Shown: positions 52,851 to 62,876, counted from the first letter of the stretch. The stretch is 64,000 nt of DNA from Mangrovimonas sp. TPBH4 (GCF_001280505.1 NZ_LBIO01000049.1:124001-188000); one strand, 5' to 3'. The notes: a model not told the origin generated them from the letters alone. Numbers and translations: made by a program.

Positions 52851-53846
52851 TTAATCTAGTACATTGTCTTTTAGACTTGGCCATAAATTGGCATCCCATT
52901 GCAATTCAGAAACTCGAAGTTTAGGCAAACCTTTATCAGAGGCATCATAACCATGGAAGAAAATATAATCCTTGCCATTGAAGGCATACACACTATTATG
53001 CCCGGCGCCATACCACTTCTCATTGCCTTCAAGCACCAAAGTTCCGCCTCCTTCATTTAAGGACTTACCGTCTCTATCTACATAAGGCCCCGTCACTGTT
53101 TTGGAGCGTCCAACCACCACTTTATAGGTGCTGTTTTCTCCGCGACAGCAATAGTCCCAAGACAGGAACTGATAGTAATAATCCCCTTTTTTGAAAATGA
53201 ACGGACCTTCCAAAGCGGCATCGCCTGCATCAGCATCTTCTTTTTCAAATGAACGCTCGCGACGCGCAATGGTATACCATTCTTCAGGTTCTGCAAGTGA
53301 TTTTAAATCTTGTGCCATTTTCACCATTTTGAGCCCTCCCCAAAACGACCCAAAAGCCATCCAAGGCGTTCCTTGTTCGTCAAAGATTAAATTAGGGTCA
53401 ATGGCATTCCAATAATCCCTATTTGGTACAGACTGAATGACAATTCCTTGATCTTCCCATTTGTAATTTTTATCCTTAGGATTTAAGGTCGTATTTGTTA
53501 CCAAACCTATTGCGGACGTATTTTTTCCAAAAGCAGAAATGGAATAATACAAATAGTAGGTACCCTTGTGCAATGTAATATCTGGCGCCCAAATATGTCC
53601 ATTGAATCCAGGCGCTACCTCTTTAGCCCATTTTGGATTTACAGCAAATACAGGATCGGCCTGCGTCCATATTTTTAAATCCTTGGACGTAAAACTGGTA
53701 ATACCAGGCCCGGTACAGAACAGATAATAGGTATCTCCTTGCTTGGCTATGACAGGATCATGGGTAATGGGCTTATCTGTTTGGGCCAATACCGCCATCC
53801 CTGTCAACAAAGCAAAGACTGCTACAGATTGCTTTATAAATTTCAT
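52851..53846 (-). CDS. GH43 arabinan endo-1,5-alpha-L-arabinosidase-like
   Basis: GH43 enzyme of 331 residues with a Sec signal peptide (about 1-21, VLAQ). Catalytic residues: Asp in THDPVIAKQ, Asp in NAIDPNLIFD, Glu in ALEGPFIFKKG; FNGHIWAPDI and YLYYSISAFG are typical of the subfamily 5/4 endo-arabinanases. SWDYCCRG supplies a vicinal Cys pair near residue 231, frequent in this group. Periplasmic or secreted. Its start is five bases after the neighbouring GH43 stop and its end one base before GH127, so tightly packed in the operon. Confidence 0.85.
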   Translation of the reverse strand: MKFIKQSVAVFALLTGMAVLAQTDKPITHDPVIAKQGDTYYLFCTGPGITSFTSKDLKIWTQADPVFAVNPKWAKEVAPGFNGHIWAPDITLHKGTYYLYYSISAFGKNTSAIGLVTNTTLNPKDKNYKWEDQGIVIQSVPNRDYWNAIDPNLIFDEQGTPWMAFGSFWGGLKMVKMAQDLKSLAEPEEWYTIARRERSFEKEDADAGDAALEGPFIFKKGDYYYQFLSWDYCCRGENSTYKVVVGRSKTVTGPYVDRDGKSLNEGGGTLVLEGNEKWYGAGHNSVYAFNGKDYIFFHGYDASDKGLPKLRVSELQWDANLWPSLKDNVLD

Positions 53847-53850
53847 AACT

Positions 53851-54858
53851 CTATTTTTGAATTCCTTCGGAAGTCATTATTACACGTTGCAGCGTGCCAT
53901 CTTGATTATAGTTTAGCTCATCGATACACACCGATCTTCTAAAGCTTCCTCCGTTAGGATTGATTCCTCCCGTATGGTAGATGAAATAATCCTTTCCTTT
54001 ATACTCTATAATCGCTTGGTGGTTGGTATTGCTATTACCTGCCAACTCATTTAAGATTCCTTTGTATTCCCATGGTCCAGTAACTGACTTACTCATTGCA
54101 TACACAATTTTTTCCGGGAATTCAGAGGCGTACGATAAATAATACCAATCGCCTTTTTTATGAATCCAAGGTGCTTCGGTAAACTTAGGCACATCAATCA
54201 CGTGGATTGGCCCGTCAAGTTCCACCATATTCTCCTTTAATTTGGCATACTTACAAACGGTATTTCCCCAAAATAAATAAGCCTGACCGTCATCATCGAT
54301 AATTACCGACGGATCAATATCATCCCAAGAAATATCTGAATGCCTTGTCATATCGTTGGTCACCAAAGCTTTTCCTAGGGCATCCTTAAAAGGTCCTATA
54401 GGAGAATCGGCCACTGCCACTCCAACCGCTTTTCCTGGATGGGTATCATCATGTTCTACAGTAACATACCAATAGAATTTTCCGTTACGTTCGATTACCT
54501 GAGCAGCCCAAGCATCGCCTTTGGCCCATTTAAAATCTGAAGGTTTTAATGGTACCGGATGCTCCTGCCAATCTACCATATTCGTAGATGAATACACCAA
54601 CCATTCATTCATTCTATAGAAATGAAAATCGTTTGGCGCTTCATCATGGCCAGCATATAAATACACCGTTCCATCGTGCACCAAAGCAGCAGGATCTGCT
54701 GTAAACTTATCTTTAATAATTGGGTTATTGATTTGTAATGGTGCTTTTGCAACCTCTTTTTCAGAAGGTGTCACCTCAGCAATTTCCACAGTATTATTCT
54801 GTTCTTTGCATGACATGAACAAGGCCACTCCCAAGGTCAATGCTATACTATATTTCAT
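53851..54858 (-). CDS. GH43 lipoprotein, probable arabinofuranosidase/xylosidase
   Basis: GH43 enzyme of 335 residues with a lipoprotein signal ending FMSC (Cys17) and a Glu/Lys-rich linker. Catalytic residues: Asp in FTADPAALVHDG, Asp in WDDIDPSVIIDDDG, Glu in KFTEAPWIHKKG. LYAGHDEAPNDFHFY and GGSFRRSVCID are characteristic of the arabinofuranosidase/xylosidase subgroup (near subfamilies 1 and 29). No CBM is present. Between two endo-arabinanase-like genes, it probably trims exposed arabinose residues. Confidence 0.82.
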   Translation of the reverse strand: MKYSIALTLGVALFMSCKEQNNTVEIAEVTPSEKEVAKAPLQINNPIIKDKFTADPAALVHDGTVYLYAGHDEAPNDFHFYRMNEWLVYSSTNMVDWQEHPVPLKPSDFKWAKGDAWAAQVIERNGKFYWYVTVEHDDTHPGKAVGVAVADSPIGPFKDALGKALVTNDMTRHSDISWDDIDPSVIIDDDGQAYLFWGNTVCKYAKLKENMVELDGPIHVIDVPKFTEAPWIHKKGDWYYLSYASEFPEKIVYAMSKSVTGPWEYKGILNELAGNSNTNHQAIIEYKGKDYFIYHTGGINPNGGSFRRSVCIDELNYNQDGTLQRVIMTSEGIQK

Positions 54859-54959
54859 CTGTTCGATTTTATTTCAATTGTCAGATGGAACTTTATATGA
54901 TTTTTGATACTTCATCAGTTGGTTAAGCATCTAAAAATTCATAGTCGTTTCATCATTAT

Positions 54960-56561
54960 TTAATTTATTTTTTTTGCCCAAATAGGCTTTCCATCAACGG
55001 TTAAACCGGAATATGAAATGGTCACCCCTCTTGGAGAGGCCTCCCAATCCCACGCATCGAATAACTTACACTCATTATCATTTATAGTAAGTGTATTAGT
55101 ATCTGTATCCAAGCTCCATGTTCCTGAAACAGCGCCAGACAAAGTTCCATTGCTGTTAAACACGATGGTTTCTGACGTTTGCATTACCTGATATTGATAG
55201 TCCATTGTTATTTGTTCCCAAATTCCAGAAATGTCCTCGGCAGTAATTTCGGTTTCAGGAACGGCGGCATATCTTTCAGGAGCTACCACTGGCCATCCAT
55301 CTGAAGTCCACTTTAGCTCCCTAACATGCCCCATCATCACAGCATTGGATACATTGATTCCAGGAACCCCTTCTGGCAATCTCCCTTGAGAGGAGAAATA
55401 CCACTTTTGAGTAGCTTCGTCCTGAAATACGGTACAGTGTGAAATTCCAACCCATCCGGTATGATTGTTGAACTGATAAGGATGTGTTAACATTGGCCAA
55501 CACTCAGCACCCTCGGATACATTCTGATTATCGATACCGAAATAAGGCCCCGTGATACTGGTAGCTCTAGCGACTCTTGTGTTGTATGCTTTAGACAGTT
55601 CGTCGTAAGCCAAAAACAGGTAATAATATCCCGTATCTGGATTGTAAATGATTTCAGCTCCTTCGGTTCCTTGCCATCTATTGGTATTTAAATTTCCACG
55701 CCCTGCTATTCTCATGCCATGATCCTCAACGGTGTCCAACTGAAATGGTTTCCCCGTAGCAGGATCTAATTGCACAGCTGCAATTCCAGTCATCCAAGAA
55801 CCATAGACCAACCAATGTTCCCCTCCTGGAGTTACAATATAACTAGGGTCGATACCATTAAACTTGTAATAAGAACTCCAATCGTTGCAACTCGTTCTAT
55901 AACGATCTTCAATTCCATCAGGAATGGCAGTTACTACCATACCTTTATCTTCCCATTGGTTTGAGGCTAAATCGGTAGTTTCCATCAACCCAATATAAGG
56001 ACGCTCACCCCATGAGGCACATGGATCGGTTCCCTCAATTAATTCATCTACTACTATGCTATAGTACATTCTGTAAACGCCATTCACATTTTTCACACAT
56101 GGTGCCCAATAGCCATAGTTGGGATTATCAATTTCAGGCAATCCCATTTGAACTCTTTTGGTATTCATGGAATCCTTCACCCACGCAGGCGCATTATCCA
56201 TAGTGCTTCCCAAATATTCCCAATTCACCAAATCGGTAGAACGTCGACCATGAAAATGGCCATGTCCATCATGGGCATTTCCGTAGGACGCGTCGGTTTG
56301 GTACATGTAAAAATAATTGTCTTGCTTTACTACTGTTGGATCATGCACATTGGCCAAGTTCCAATTGCTTCTATTGGACCACGAGGAAATAGGCGTGTAA
56401 TTATCAGAGTAAGTTGGACCATCAAAGGTATTGCCTATTGGGTCATCATCTGTAGGATCTACCCCTCCTCCGGGATCTTCTGTGGTGCTGTCATCTTTGG
56501 AACAGCCATAGGCCGTTCCTAAGATCAACAGTATCATAAATATTCTTTTAATAGTTATCAT
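54960..56561 (-). CDS. GH43 endo-arabinanase, surface-type lipoprotein with C-terminal barrel
   Basis: Protein of 533 residues: lipoprotein signal ending TAYGC (Cys20) followed by SKDDSTTED, an acidic tract after the lipid Cys that fits the Bacteroidota surface-export signal. GH43 propeller (about 65-430): Asp in NVHDPTVVKQD, Asp in NGIDPSYIVTP, Glu in GTEGAEIIYN. A C-terminal domain (about 440-533, ISGIWEQITMDY...SLDTDTNTLTIN) is the beta-barrel found in Bacteroides endo-arabinanases. Most likely cleaves arabinan backbone at the cell surface before SusC/SusD uptake. Confidence 0.87.
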   Translation of the reverse strand: MITIKRIFMILLILGTAYGCSKDDSTTEDPGGGVDPTDDDPIGNTFDGPTYSDNYTPISSWSNRSNWNLANVHDPTVVKQDNYFYMYQTDASYGNAHDGHGHFHGRRSTDLVNWEYLGSTMDNAPAWVKDSMNTKRVQMGLPEIDNPNYGYWAPCVKNVNGVYRMYYSIVVDELIEGTDPCASWGERPYIGLMETTDLASNQWEDKGMVVTAIPDGIEDRYRTSCNDWSSYYKFNGIDPSYIVTPGGEHWLVYGSWMTGIAAVQLDPATGKPFQLDTVEDHGMRIAGRGNLNTNRWQGTEGAEIIYNPDTGYYYLFLAYDELSKAYNTRVARATSITGPYFGIDNQNVSEGAECWPMLTHPYQFNNHTGWVGISHCTVFQDEATQKWYFSSQGRLPEGVPGINVSNAVMMGHVRELKWTSDGWPVVAPERYAAVPETEITAEDISGIWEQITMDYQYQVMQTSETIVFNSNGTLSGAVSGTWSLDTDTNTLTINDNECKLFDAWDWEASPRGVTISYSGLTVDGKPIWAKKIN

Positions 56562-56570
56562 GACTCTATA

Positions 56571-58121
56571 TTATTTTGCTTCCAATACTACTACAGATAA
56601 AGCAGGAACCGTTATCTGAAGCTTCCCTTTCTTCAATTTGAAATCCTTAAATGCTACTGGAGCAATTTTATTAGGATTGTCAAAAGAGTTATAATCGTGT
56701 ACATCGGAAGAGGTCAATACCATACCGGATACATTTTTAATCTTCAATGCATCAACATCAATACTGATCGTATGTTCTTTTGTAGGATCAATGTTCACCA
56801 AAGAAATGTGCTTTTCATTTGCTTCATTATACGATGCTGAAATAGAAACAGCTGGCAATGATTGTCCATCCAAAGTATATTGCGGCGATGTAAATGATAC
56901 AGGAATCAACGTAGCATCTTGGTGTACATTGTACATTTTCATAACGTGGTAGGTTGGAGTCAATAGCATCTTGTTACCTTCCGTTAAGATAACTGCTTGC
57001 AATACATTTACAGTCTGTGCAAGGTTGGCCACCTTTACTCTATCGGCCCAGTTATTGAAGATATTCAAGGTTACCCCAGCAATCATGGCGTCACGCATCG
57101 TATTTTGTTGGTACAATACACCTTTATCTTTGGCTTCACCATCATACCAGCCTCCCCATTCGTCAACGACCAAGGCAATTTCATGTTCGGCATCATACTT
57201 ATCCATGATAGCAGTATGCTTCGTTATTAGCTCGTCCATTTTTATGGCCTCTTGCATAATTTTGAAGTATTGTGCATCTGTAAAGGATTTGTCCGGCCCT
57301 TTATCTCCCCAATCCAACACACAATAGTGGTGCAATGCCACACCATCAATTAAGTTCTTTGGAATATCTCTCATCAACACTTCAGTCCAATGGTAATCTT
57401 CGCTGTTAGCTCCAGAAGCCACTCTAAACAACGCGTTGCTATTGGTCCAATCGGTCATGAAGGTTGCATACTTTCTATACACATCTGCATAGTATTCTGG
57501 GCGCATGTTACCACCACAACCCCACATTTCATTTCCTACACCCCAAATTCTAACATTCCATGGTTTTTCACGACCATTTTCACGTCTTAATTTAGCCATA
57601 GGGCTGATACCGTCATGGTTTACATATTGTAACCACTCAGCAAATTCTTGAACCGTTCCACTACCTACATTGGCAGCCAAATATGGTTCAGCGTTTAAAG
57701 CTTCACATAAATTAAGAAAGTCGTGAGTTCCAAAACTGTTATCTTCGGTAGACCCTCCCCACCATTGGTTCACAATCGTAGGTCTATCTTCTTTAGGTCC
57801 AATTCCATCTTTCCAGTGATAGGTATCTGCAAAACAGCCTCCAGGCCATCTAAGGTTAGGCACTTGCAACTCCTTAAGGGCTTCGATAATATCATTTCTT
57901 ACCCCATTGGTATTTGGGATGGAGCTGTCTTCTCCCACATAAAAACCATCATAGATACAACGCCCTAAATGCTCTGCAAAATGCCCATAAATATGTTTAC
58001 TGATTTGAGGAGCGTCCTCTTGTTTTGTAAGTTTTACTTCTACCGTATTTTGTGCACTAAGGGATTGCCCTAAACACAAAAATACAGCGATTAACAAAGT
58101 TGTAATGCTGTTCTTTTTCAT
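56571..58121 (-). CDS. GH51 alpha-L-arabinofuranosidase, secreted
   Basis: GH51 enzyme of 516 residues with a Sec signal (about 1-23, LSAQ). TIM barrel with RWPGGCFADTYHWKDGIG (parts RWPGGCFADTY), acid/base Glu in IWGVGNEMWGCGG (about 199) and nucleophile Glu in VVDEWGGWYD (about 321), then a C-terminal sandwich domain. This is the compact GH51 form without inserted CBM, unlike the longer protein at 45892. Releases alpha-L-arabinofuranose from branched arabinan oligosaccharides in the periplasm. First gene after the hairpin that separates it from susD. Confidence 0.92.
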   Translation of the reverse strand: MKKNSITTLLIAVFLCLGQSLSAQNTVEVKLTKQEDAPQISKHIYGHFAEHLGRCIYDGFYVGEDSSIPNTNGVRNDIIEALKELQVPNLRWPGGCFADTYHWKDGIGPKEDRPTIVNQWWGGSTEDNSFGTHDFLNLCEALNAEPYLAANVGSGTVQEFAEWLQYVNHDGISPMAKLRRENGREKPWNVRIWGVGNEMWGCGGNMRPEYYADVYRKYATFMTDWTNSNALFRVASGANSEDYHWTEVLMRDIPKNLIDGVALHHYCVLDWGDKGPDKSFTDAQYFKIMQEAIKMDELITKHTAIMDKYDAEHEIALVVDEWGGWYDGEAKDKGVLYQQNTMRDAMIAGVTLNIFNNWADRVKVANLAQTVNVLQAVILTEGNKMLLTPTYHVMKMYNVHQDATLIPVSFTSPQYTLDGQSLPAVSISASYNEANEKHISLVNIDPTKEHTISIDVDALKIKNVSGMVLTSSDVHDYNSFDNPNKIAPVAFKDFKLKKGKLQITVPALSVVVLEAK

Positions 58122-58130
58122 ATCATTTAT

Positions 58131-58166
58131 TTTTTAAAGAAAGGCCGCGCGACCAGCGCGACCTTT
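58131..58166 (-). terminator. GC-rich hairpin between susD and GH51
   Basis: On the minus strand AAAGGTCGCGC / GCGCGGCCTTT (11 pairs, one T-G) with a five-base loop, then CTTT and A/T-rich sequence. The T-tract is interrupted, so it may be a partial terminator or an mRNA-stabilising end for the susCD message. Confidence 0.6.
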
Positions 58167-58199
58167 CGTAACTGAAGACTAATTCAAAATTAACAAATA

Positions 58200-59765
58200 T
58201 TAATATCCTGCATTTTGACCTATGGTCATTAACGGGTTATTATCCATTTCAGATTGTGGAATTGGGAAATATTCTCTTCCAGACACATAACTATTAAATT
58301 CTGGATCTCTAGATTTCAACCATTCCAATTTCGCTGAATCCTCAAGCCATCCCCAACGACGGATATCGTCGAAACGGTGCCCTTCCAAAGGAAACTCCAA
58401 GAAACGTTCGTGTGCAATTTGGTCGCGCATTTGCTGTTGGCTCATGCCTGGACTTACAGTTGCCAAATCAGGCAAATTTACACGGTCTCTTACTTGTTGG
58501 ATATAAGGATACGCTGCATCGGTTTGTCCCAATTCATTCAAACACTCGGCATACATCAACAACACATCGGCATAACGCATGATACGCTCGTTGATTCCTG
58601 ATCTCCAATCGTATTCATCAGGTCTGCTTCCATCTGAATTTTGATATTTGGCACAGTAAATTTCATTTAAGAAAGATTCATTTCCTGCATAGTGCACTGC
58701 AAATTCCACACCATACAACATCATTCCTGGTTTGTTGTAGAACATCGTTGCATCCAATCTTGGATCAACCTCACCATCTACTGTCAATTCCTCTTGGTAC
58801 TCATTAAATAAAGTCCAGGTTGGCTGTGCATCTGTAAATCCAAAGGTAGGCGGTCCATAAGTAATGGCTCTTGCAGAAGTTTTCCCCCAACCAGATGCTG
58901 GTGCACCTCCCCATGAAAGATCTACACCTCCAACATCTCTGTTGAATTGTACTTCAAAAATGGATTCCACATTGTTTTCATTCACCTCTGTGAAGTTATC
59001 ACTATAATCCGGTACTAAATCATAAACACCAAATCCAATAACTTGTTCAAAGGCTGTTTTTGCTTCTGCAAATTCTTGGTTAAACAAGTGTGCTTTTCCT
59101 AAGTAGGCCAAAGCAGCCCCTTTAGTGGCACGCCCTTTTTGACCTTGATCTGGCCCAGATACATCATCATAAGACACTGGTAACAAACTGGCCGCCATTT
59201 CCAAATCGGACTTCACCTGTGCCCAACCTTCTTCTTGTGATTTTTGCTCATGGTAAACTTGAGTACTTGTTAAAGGTAGTGGTACATTTTTAAACATGTT
59301 CACGGCATGGAAAAAATATAGACCTCTCATAAAATAGGCTTGCCCTAAAATTCTATCTTTTAAAGCTGTATCTTCCATTTCAATTCCAGGTACATTCTCC
59401 AAAACTTGATTAGCCCTGTAGATACCTTGGTAATACATTTCAAAGGCCCAACCATAAATAGCTGGATCCGCGACACTACTATTAAATTTCCCAACATTTG
59501 CCATAGCTGCCCATGGAGAGTTACTTCTTGTTCCGTCACCCTTCAAATCCAATAATAAAGGAGTACTTCTCATATAGGTTCCATCGTTCAATAAGGCACC
59601 GTAAACAGCATTTACTCCTTTTAGGGCGTCATCGCCATTTTCCCAAAAGGAATCGGCAGTTTCAAAATTTGGATCTACCTGATTAAGATCCTCGTCGCTT
59701 ACACAACTGGTAGCCAACACTGAGGTTGCTACTGCTATTGAATAAAATATATTTCTGGTTTTCAT
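58200..59765 (-). CDS. SusD/RagB-family surface glycan-binding lipoprotein
   Basis: SusD-like protein of 521 residues with a lipoprotein signal ending LATSC (Cys21), then VSDEDLNQ, an acidic surface-export type tract. Family landmarks: NFETADSFWENGDDALKGVNAVYGAL (in parts DSFWENGDDALKGVN), ILGQAYFMRGLYFFHAVNMFKNVPL (helical TPR core, about 138) and the C-terminal YFPIPQSEMDNNPLM. It caps the SusC barrel and binds arabinan oligosaccharides. It starts 19 bases after susC. Confidence 0.93.
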   Translation of the reverse strand: MKTRNIFYSIAVATSVLATSCVSDEDLNQVDPNFETADSFWENGDDALKGVNAVYGALLNDGTYMRSTPLLLDLKGDGTRSNSPWAAMANVGKFNSSVADPAIYGWAFEMYYQGIYRANQVLENVPGIEMEDTALKDRILGQAYFMRGLYFFHAVNMFKNVPLPLTSTQVYHEQKSQEEGWAQVKSDLEMAASLLPVSYDDVSGPDQGQKGRATKGAALAYLGKAHLFNQEFAEAKTAFEQVIGFGVYDLVPDYSDNFTEVNENNVESIFEVQFNRDVGGVDLSWGGAPASGWGKTSARAITYGPPTFGFTDAQPTWTLFNEYQEELTVDGEVDPRLDATMFYNKPGMMLYGVEFAVHYAGNESFLNEIYCAKYQNSDGSRPDEYDWRSGINERIMRYADVLLMYAECLNELGQTDAAYPYIQQVRDRVNLPDLATVSPGMSQQQMRDQIAHERFLEFPLEGHRFDDIRRWGWLEDSAKLEWLKSRDPEFNSYVSGREYFPIPQSEMDNNPLMTIGQNAGY

Positions 59766-59784
59766 AATTTCAATTGTTTTCTAA

Positions 59785-62700
59785 TTAAAAGTCTACCTGC
59801 ACTCCTAAAGCCAAGGTTCTTGGGTTAGGGAAAGATCCAAATTCCGTTCCTCTATTAAACAAACCATCACTGATAAAATCAGGGTCATAACCATTATACC
59901 CAGTAATTACAAATAGGTTCTGCCCAGAAGCAAACACTCTCGCTCTTGTAAACACATTAGTTTCCAAAGGGATATTAAATCCTAGCTCCAAACTTTGTAG
60001 TCTTACAAAGTCTCCATCTTCAATAAATCTATCAGAGGCTCTGTTGTTGGCATTTGGATCCCCAATTACAGGTCTAGGGATGTTGGTATTAGTATTGTCT
60101 GGTGACCAATAATTTAGCATATCAGTATGGCTATTTCCTAAATCTCCAGCCATTAATGCTTGGTAAGTGGCGTTATAAATTTTGTGTCCAGCCGCTCCTG
60201 TGAAGAAACAAGAAAGGTCTATGTTTTTATAACGAGCACTCAAATTCAAACCAAAGTTAACTTTTGGAATTACAGTTCCTTTGAAGGTTCTATCATCATC
60301 TGTAATAAAGCCATCTCCATTAATATCTCTAAACTTCACATCCCCAGGGGCAGTATTTCCTGTTTGGTAGGCATGGTTATCGATTTCCTCTTGAGATTGA
60401 AAAATTCCTTCCGCCTCATACACGTAAATTTCACCGGCAGAACGTCCTACTTCCGTTCTTCCTACACCAACGGTAATAGGAGTATCATCCGTTCCAATTT
60501 TCTTAACCTCATTTTTCAAAGTACCAAGGTTAGCAGAAATGTTATAGCTAAAATCTTCTTTGCTATCAGCCCAGCTTAACGTAAATTCCATACCGGTATT
60601 TTGTACCGTTCCTGCATTGGTTGTCAATACAATTGGGAATGATCCTGAAGAATAAGGAATTGGCACATCAGCTAACAAATCGGTTGATTGCTTTTTAAAG
60701 TACTCTGCAGTAAACTGTAATCTGTTATTAAACATTCCGAATTCTGCCGCTACGTTCGTAGACTCGGTATCCTCCCACTTAATGTCTGGATCTACGATAT
60801 CTATTACTATTGACCCAGGAGCTAATTCACTTCCAAATAAATAGCTAGCAAACGGATTGATGTTTAATGCAAATTCATATAAACCAATAGTGTTATTTCC
60901 TAACTGTCCGTAACCTCCACGGATTTTAAGAGTATTCCACCATTCTGGCAAGTTAATATCATTGTGAACCTTCCAAGCTCCAGACACAGAGAAGTAGTTA
61001 CCAGTATTGTTTTGAGGTGCAAATTTTGAAGATTTATCTTGACGGAAATTCGCCTCCAATAAATATCTATCGTCGAATGAGTAATCAAAACGTCCAATAT
61101 ATGACTTATATGTCTCAGCGGACTCATATTCAGAGGCATTTCTATTGTCGGCATATTCTAAATGTGCAATTTCACCAGGCTCAAAACCAACCCCTCTTGC
61201 AATTAGATTATATAAATCGTTACGCTCTTGAATCATACCTCCCAACACATTGAAATTGTGCTTCTCAGCTAAAGTGAACTCATAAGTTAACAAATTATTG
61301 ATAATCGTCCTAGTTGTATGTCCACTAGTTACGTCTAATGCAGATTCTTCATTTGTAGTTACATAATACCATCCCAAGTCACTTGGTGGATTGAAATATC
61401 TAGTATCCCAATTGGTACGGTCACCACTAACATTCAATCTGTATTTTAAGCCTTTCAAGATTTCGTACTCTCCCCAAATGTTTCCTACAAAACGGTTACG
61501 TTTGTTTTCATTGGTAATTAAATTATTGTATCCAATTACGTTTAGAGAGATGGCACGTTGTGCGATACCATCGGTTCCGCCGTATCCACCCAATCTGTTT
61601 TCATCGTAAACCGGCATGGTTGGGACAGCTGTCAATAAATTAATAATGGAGCTTGTTCCCGCTAAATACTCGTTGAAGTTTTCCTTATCCGATAAAGAGT
61701 AAGCTACTTTCGCGCCGTATTTAAAACGTCCTTTTTCACCATTTAAATTGATATTGGTTGAGTAACGCTCATAAGCTTGAGGTGTTTCGAAGTAACTCGT
61801 ATTTTTAAAGTAGTCTAAGTTTACATTATAGCTCAAAGCTTCAGCTCCACCATTAAAGGCTAAAGTGTGGTTTTCCAAAACCCCAGTTCTAAAAGCCTCA
61901 TCCTGCCAATCGGTATCCACGTCGTCAATGAACAAATCGTTGTCTGGATACACCCCTGGAGAAGTAGCAACACCCAATCCTTGCGCATTGGCATTGGTCT
62001 CAGCAACTCTCACAAGCTCTTGATACTGCTCTCTATTAGCGAGGTCATACCATCTGTTTTTGGCTACATTTTGGAAACCTAAGGTTGTTTTATAGCTAAT
62101 ATCCAATTTTCCTTCCTTACCTTTTTTGGTGGTGATGATCACAACCCCGTTAGCCCCACGAGCACCGTAGATAGCTGCAGAAGAGGCATCTTTCAAAATC
62201 TGGATAGATTCTATATCTCCAGTGGCGAAATCATAAGGATTATCAACAATTACTCCATCGATAACGAACAAAGGGTTGTTATTCCTAAAGGAAGTAATCC
62301 CCCTAATCTTGATGTTTACAAACCCACCAGGCTCTCCTGAAGATTGCACAGTCACCCCAGGCGCTTGCCCTTGGATCATTTTGGCAACATCATAAGTAAT
62401 GGTCTTTTTAGCATCCTCTACGTCAACCACACTCACCGATCCTGTTAAGTTTTCTTTCTTTTTAGCACCATACCCTACTACAACGATTTCGTCTAGGGCT
62501 GCAACATCTTCTTCCATGGACACATTAATAACGGACTGGTCAGCTACCGTTACCTCCTTTTGTTTGTATCCTACGAAAGTAAATACCAAAACGTCACCCG
62601 TAGATGCCGTAATAGAATAATTTCCGTCAAAATCTGCCGCAGTACCGTTGGAAGTTCCCTTCACAACAATATTAACCCCGGGAAGCGTCATTCCGTCTCC

Positions 62701-62838
62701 GGCAGAAGTCACTGTTCCTGTAATGGTTTTTTGTTGGGCAAAACCAGTTGCCGACAACAGCACCATAATCATTACATAAAAACACTTTGGAACCTTAAGT
62801 GTCAAATGATTACCAAGTGAAAATTTGGTCGCTATCAT
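59785..62838 (-). CDS. SusC/RagA-family TonB-dependent transporter
   Basis: TonB-dependent outer-membrane transporter of 1017 residues: signal peptide ending GFAQ (about 34), a carboxypeptidase-regulatory-like domain (about 37-112; TVTSAGDGMTLPGVNIVVKG), TonB-box region LDEIVVVGYG (about 113), plug (about 120-230; ILKDASSAAIYGARGANGVVIITTKKG in parts), and a 22-strand barrel ending LALGVQVDF. Imports oligosaccharides captured by SusD. First gene of the polysaccharide-utilisation operon, with a palindromic AraR site 39 bases upstream. Confidence 0.95.
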   Translation of the reverse strand: MIATKFSLGNHLTLKVPKCFYVMIMVLLSATGFAQQKTITGTVTSAGDGMTLPGVNIVVKGTSNGTAADFDGNYSITASTGDVLVFTFVGYKQKEVTVADQSVINVSMEEDVAALDEIVVVGYGAKKKENLTGSVSVVDVEDAKKTITYDVAKMIQGQAPGVTVQSSGEPGGFVNIKIRGITSFRNNNPLFVIDGVIVDNPYDFATGDIESIQILKDASSAAIYGARGANGVVIITTKKGKEGKLDISYKTTLGFQNVAKNRWYDLANREQYQELVRVAETNANAQGLGVATSPGVYPDNDLFIDDVDTDWQDEAFRTGVLENHTLAFNGGAEALSYNVNLDYFKNTSYFETPQAYERYSTNINLNGEKGRFKYGAKVAYSLSDKENFNEYLAGTSSIINLLTAVPTMPVYDENRLGGYGGTDGIAQRAISLNVIGYNNLITNENKRNRFVGNIWGEYEILKGLKYRLNVSGDRTNWDTRYFNPPSDLGWYYVTTNEESALDVTSGHTTRTIINNLLTYEFTLAEKHNFNVLGGMIQERNDLYNLIARGVGFEPGEIAHLEYADNRNASEYESAETYKSYIGRFDYSFDDRYLLEANFRQDKSSKFAPQNNTGNYFSVSGAWKVHNDINLPEWWNTLKIRGGYGQLGNNTIGLYEFALNINPFASYLFGSELAPGSIVIDIVDPDIKWEDTESTNVAAEFGMFNNRLQFTAEYFKKQSTDLLADVPIPYSSGSFPIVLTTNAGTVQNTGMEFTLSWADSKEDFSYNISANLGTLKNEVKKIGTDDTPITVGVGRTEVGRSAGEIYVYEAEGIFQSQEEIDNHAYQTGNTAPGDVKFRDINGDGFITDDDRTFKGTVIPKVNFGLNLSARYKNIDLSCFFTGAAGHKIYNATYQALMAGDLGNSHTDMLNYWSPDNTNTNIPRPVIGDPNANNRASDRFIEDGDFVRLQSLELGFNIPLETNVFTRARVFASGQNLFVITGYNGYDPDFISDGLFNRGTEFGSFPNPRTLALGVQVDF

Positions 62839-62863
62839 ATTAGAATAATTTAGAATTAGTTTT

Positions 62864-62871
62864 AAAATTTA
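62864..62871 (-). promoter_or_regulatory. Candidate -7 element of susC
   Basis: TAAATTTT on the minus strand, one base off TAnnTTTG, lying five bases downstream of the palindrome at 62877-62895. No -33 motif is evident at the right distance. Confidence 0.35.
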
Positions 62872-62876
62872 GCTAT

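Noticed and set aside
54885-54913. TATGATTTTTGATACTTCA as a further CRP-like site
   Set aside because: Only the left arm matches; the right arm and the distance to a -7 element do not fit.
60160-60579. Open frame of 139 codons opposite susC
   Set aside because: Lies fully inside susC on the opposite strand with no start context or homology.
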